Origin: Straminergon stramineum
Lineage: Eukaryota; Streptophyta; Bryopsida; Hypnales; Calliergonaceae
Assembly: GCA_963920665.1 (NCBI GenBank)
Contig: OY987266.1
Location: forward strand, 13,335,001 to 13,399,000
Direction: 5' to 3'
DNA length: 64,000 bases
The number at the start of each line of letters is the position of its first letter. The first letter of the stretch is position 1. A program made the translations under genes and the position numbers. This document shows, piece by piece, positions 60,000 to 64,000 of this stretch. The notes under the pieces were generated by a model. It was not told where the DNA came from. It ran no database searches and saw only the letters and a program-made list of their open reading frames with translations.

Positions 60000-60530
60000 T
60001 GTAGGCACCTATTCTTGATCATAGGCCTTGCAAAACCCACACACAAGTAGTCTAAAAAAAGAAATAGCTTTTTAAAAAAACAAGCACTACGACATGCATA
60101 AAGTAATACACAAGGTTCCGAAATGCAACCATTACTAAATTTAAATGGAACCTAGATTCATTAGCATCCATAAGAAGGACCATTTCGAAAAATTCCAATC
60201 ACTACAAGAAAACAGTGTCCGAATCAACCCCTCCTAATCTACTAACAATGTCAAAATTGACAGTGCTCCCTTATAGTGAATGAACACCTGTCTAGTGTCC
60301 ACTTAATTCCAAATGGCCCCACCCTCATTCATATTCCATCCATGGGCAGAGTATGAACCACTATCTAACAAATCTTATTACACTCTCACATTATTGCCAT
60401 AGTCCATTCAATGGCCATCACATATCCATTTCAAAACTGCCTACTATCTATTTCATGGAGCTTCTTGTAGGGACTGTTTGAAGAAGAGGGTTGCAATAAC
60501 AACCCAACCCACTACTATATCCAAAAACTT
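60000..60530 (+). repeat. Dispersed repeat, partner of 10385-10990
   Basis: Shares CTTGCAAAACCCACA, ACAAGCACT, GCATAAAGTAATA and GTTTGAAGAAGAGGGTTG with the other copy. CACTACAAGAAAACAG at 60203 is a CACTA-type left end inserted within it; its right end was not found. Confidence 0.55.
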
Positions 60531-61958
60531 TTGCTTTTGCTTATGCTTACAGTATCCGAATATCGTGTTCTTTCGTGTGTTGGAAAGTTCCTTTTTTTTG
60601 CCACTCATCAAGAAAATATGATGAGTCTAATAATAGCAGCAACTAGGCACAGCACAGTATCCAAAAGTGGCAGTTTTGTGGGGTACACACCTCATGCGCT
60701 TCTTCCTCTTTCACTTGCCCTCCATGTCCATGGATTGAAGTTGACCAATACCGGTAAGTTTGTTTGTAGTCCAGAAACTAAATATCTTCCCTGTATCCAT
60801 CCAAGGGTGAAGGAAAGCACACACGCACTTGATGCATGAGACTGTGAGAGCAGCTGCAGAGCCTTCACTGAAGATCATGGCCCTTTTGCAGAAACCAGAG
60901 CAATGGGGATCACACAACCATGCTCTTTTCCGGCCTGCCCCCCCTTTCTCCTTCTCCTTGGCACTTTAGGGATTGCAAGTGCAGCAGAGAGTGCCCAGTG
61001 GACTAAAATTGCTCTTTAAAAGTATCAAAGTATCTCTTTGCTTTCAGTTCCCCAGCTAATAAGGAATGGATAACTTAGATAGTTTTAGAGCTGGGAGCAC
61101 CACAGAGTACGGTATCATAAGATAACTGAAGTTATCTCTCAATCCTCCTCCCTTCTCGCAGCCTCCATTCACTTGGGAAGCATCAATGTCAATGTGAGCC
61201 ACAAGGTGAAGAGCAACGCCACTCCAAAGTCCAAACCACAAGCCTTTCAAAACTGCTGTAAAAAGAAAGGATTGTTTTCAATTTCAATTACATGGAATTA
61301 GAATTTGAGAGTATATTCCATTGGATATGTCATGGTAAGTTTCTGACGCTATCAATGGTGATGAAACCAATATTCAGGATATTTTTTGGGAATTTTAGTA
61401 GCTATTTTCCTGTAATTCTCATATTGAACTAGTTTTCTAAGAATTGAGTATAATTTTTTTCTCTATTTTTTTCTTGTTTATTCTTAAGAGAAATTTTCTA
61501 GATTTTTCGACCAATTTTTTTCTGATGTTTTCCAATTATGATTAATTTTTTTTATTTTCCAATTCCACCAGCTGATAATGACAATGAACTAAACTGGCGG
61601 TCCTCACCGAACATTGGGTGAAACAATTGTTATTCAAGGTGCCTCATTAGATTCAATGACACTCAATCATTGGCGGTATGCCACGTGGCATTTACAAAAT
61701 AAAATTTAGGCATTGTTAATTGGTTTGAATTATTTATGTAACTCACAAAATTAACTTTCACTTAGTGAAGTCTGTCTAGAAAAGCAGCAGTTAACTTTGT
61801 GTCAGATGAGTGGGTTCATTTTTCCATATACCTGTAGACTAGTTTGTTCAAAATGGCAACTTTTTTGTAAAGAAATTATCAATTTGTACTTGAAGAATTT
61901 GCATATGAGTAAAAATGAGCAAGTAATCGAAGCATATTAATGAATTACTTAGTAATAT
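60531..61958. other. Unassigned; possible minus-strand exons
   Basis: A minus-strand frame from 61250 begins with a hydrophobic, signal-peptide-like segment (MKGLWFGLWSGVALHLVAH), and another (60917-60711) is Cys-rich. No in-phase splice joining was established and no family recognised. 61300-61560 is T-rich. Confidence 0.3.
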
Positions 61959-62170
61959 AGGTAGAACCTCTCTTAGTGCACACTCCCTAGGTGTATAATA
62001 TGTATTAAGAGAGTTTGTAAATGGTAGGTGGCCCATGCCTATGATTCAAGATGAAAGACATGTGGCACATGCTTCAAGACAAAAAGACAAGTGGTCCTAT
62101 GGCTTCTCTAAATGCATAAACTTCTCTTAGTGCATAGTCCTGACACCTTGCATTAAGGGAGGTTCTACCT
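61959..62170. mobile_element. 212-bp MITE
   Basis: Ends AGGTAGAACCTCTCTTAGTG and the inverse CATTAAGGGAGGTTCTACCT, about 20 bp with two mismatches. An internal TTCTCTTAGTGCATAG repeats part of the terminus. No coding capacity and no certain target duplication. Confidence 0.65.
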
Positions 62171-62314
62171 GTAATAGTAAATATGTGTCAATAAGATTAA
62201 TTTTGAAATTTGTTGTATGATTGGCTCGATCTATGTGATGGTGGATGTGTCAACTAGAGTAACTAGATGGGTGGGTTTGAAAATAATGAATGAAAAAGCT
62301 TTTTAGATGTCCAA

Positions 62315-62898
62315 TTAACCCTGGAACACTCCGACGTCCATTTTCTGGACGATGAACAAATTGAATCTCAAGTTTCATCTTCTTAACTACACGGATGAAA
62401 GTTATTATAATTTGTAGAGATACTTTATCAAGTTGTTCTATCTAAGGGTTGGGTTTGGTGTTATTAGAGTACATATTTTTCTAAAATTACCAATATGTAA
62501 GTATGTCAAGTGGTTGACCAAGCTGAAATTGCATTGACTTTAGTTCAAAATTGGATTTGCCAAAATGAGGTCATAGATTTTAAGAACACAAAAATTTCAA
62601 AAAATTACCATATCAAGAGAACCTCATTTCAAATCCATTCTAACAAATTTTACTCAAAAAATGATAATATTTTTCTTGTAATCAAATTCAGAAGGAATTT
62701 TGAAATTTCCCTTTCAAAATTTATAAAAACATATTGGTGATAGTCTTGGTGAATCTAACTATATGGATGGAATCTACAACTCTCAGCCTACAACTTCTAT
62801 TTGTACATTAATTTCAAAATATGCTTCCAAATAGCACTTGATATTGATTTTTTTCAAATTATCAATCTTGGAGATGAATTTGGACGTTCAAGGGTTAA
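62315..62898 (+). mobile_element. TTAA-bounded element, 584 bp
   Basis: Begins TTAACCCTGGAACACTCCG and ends GGACGTTCAAGGGTTAA. Collinear with 54621-55197 over its whole length. No coding capacity. Confidence 0.85.
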
Positions 62899-63559
62899 TA
62901 AGCATCTTGTCATGTAAATAAAGAAAATGAAACCGATGAAATATTTGTAGTAAAAACTCAAACAAATAGAGTTCCACCCTCTATTCTTTCTCTCTATCTT
63001 CCTACTATGCTTGCCTAACTAGTTTCTCTTCAACCTCAAACAAGTGAAAGAGAGATATAAAGGCCTTGTGTAGTAACAAATTGTTGTTTTAGGATCTAAA
63101 GAAATGTTGCAAAACATGGAGTGAACAATAAGTGATGCAATCATTGATTAGCAAATTAGTCTACTAAAATCTTAATAAAAACTATAACTTCACTATAAGC
63201 ATTTACATCCTTGTAATATCACTCATTGCAACCTCAATGATATTAATAACTAAATGTTTTTATGATTTTCTGGATGTTTCCTACATTCACACACATATAA
63301 TCAAAATTTAAAAATTCATTAGCAATGTTATTCAATCAATTATCATGTAAAAACATAAATATTATATGAAAAAATTCACAAAACTCAAGTTGGGATTTTT
63401 GAGACTGAAATTTGGTATGCTTGATTGGGATTGTATAAGAATTGAATGTTAATTATGCAAGATAGAAAAATGCCAATCGCATCCAATACTATATAAAACT
63501 CTTTGAATGTCACAATAGGATGTCTATATTATGGTTGTCAAGTATTGTACAATACTAGC
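62899..63559. other. No recognisable gene
   Basis: AT-rich, nothing recognised. Confidence 0.45.
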
Positions 63560-63640
63560 ATATGAACCCTTAAGGTCCCAAGGCCTTTTTATCATCATAA
63601 TGCACTTAAAATTGTCATTTCTATTGTAGTGAGTAAAAAT

Positions 63641-63684
<44 letters not shown>

Positions 63685-64000
63685 ATATCTAATTGTAGAA
63701 TCTTGCACTCAACTACAATTCCATAAGAATGTGTGGAAGAAATTTTGGAAACTTTGACCACATAGATTGCAAGATATTTGTGTTTAAAGCAAAGAAAACA
63801 AGGTTTTTTGCACCTTGTCTACTTGATTGTTAGTCTTTGAATCTTATTAAGTTGAGATTTTTGCATTACAAATTTGGAATTTCTAAATTTTTATGTTGAA
63901 GAATTGGGTCGAATTTTGGGGAAATAAACTCAAAAAAAACATACTCAATTTTCATTCTTAAAAAAATTGTTAAGTAGAAGTAGGTTCAATATGGAAGGAA
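63560..64000 (+). repeat. Dispersed ~0.9-kb repeat, copy 5 (cut by window end)
   Basis: Starts near ACCCTTAAGGTCCCAAGG and shares GAATCTTGCACT and TTTGACCACATAGATTGCAAGATA with the other copies. A run of 40 T sits inside it at 63643-63682. The copy runs off the window. Confidence 0.6.
63643..63682. repeat. (T)40 homopolymer
   Basis: An uninterrupted run of 40 T within a repeat copy; could be an expansion of a short T tract or a sequencing artefact. Confidence 0.9.

Overview
The window looks like AT-rich, repeat-laden nuclear DNA of a land plant. The evidence is GT-AG introns of roughly 90-360 bp, a plant-type TIR domain, a plant ULP2-type C48 domain, a TKL-family kinase, CACTA-type termini (CACTACAAGAAAA), a Stowaway-type MITE and a Ty3/gypsy fragment. 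The TIR exon has the flavour of bryophyte or lycophyte TIR proteins, but that placement is an impression and not a test. No rRNA, tRNA, CRISPR or prokaryotic feature was seen.

The gene-bearing core is 19.4-24.3 kb, all on the minus strand. A nine-exon gene (first and last exons tentative) encodes a TIR domain fused to a complete ULP2/SENP-type (peptidase C48) fold. Every splice junction keeps phase, but the catalytic Asp and Cys of the protease are replaced by Tyr and Ser, so it reads as a TIR-pseudoprotease fusion. Immediately downstream on the same strand lies an apparently intact 537-residue TKL kinase with a helical N-terminal region, in one exon. The pair may form a signalling or defence module; this is inference.

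The remaining ~59 kb is mostly mobile-element debris. The dominant type is a set of elements bounded by TTAA and CCCC/GGGG-starting inverted termini (piggyBac-like target signature), including two ~0.94-kb sister copies, three ~0.58-kb copies plus a fourth interrupted by a Stowaway MITE, a 0.7-kb palindrome and a dispersed ~0.9-kb family. There are also a 1,301-bp solo LTR with a perfect 5-bp target duplication, CACTA-like elements with 3-bp duplications, foldback elements, and a family ending in GGTGATTGCAAGAAACAC.

Weak gene candidates lie at 9.8-11.5 kb, 18.5-19.2 kb, 26.8 kb, 43.8-45.6 kb, 47.0-47.9 kb (broken), 48.8 kb and 50.5-51.0 kb. None has a recognised family. Most other short open frames are in repeats or antisense to the kinase and were not annotated.
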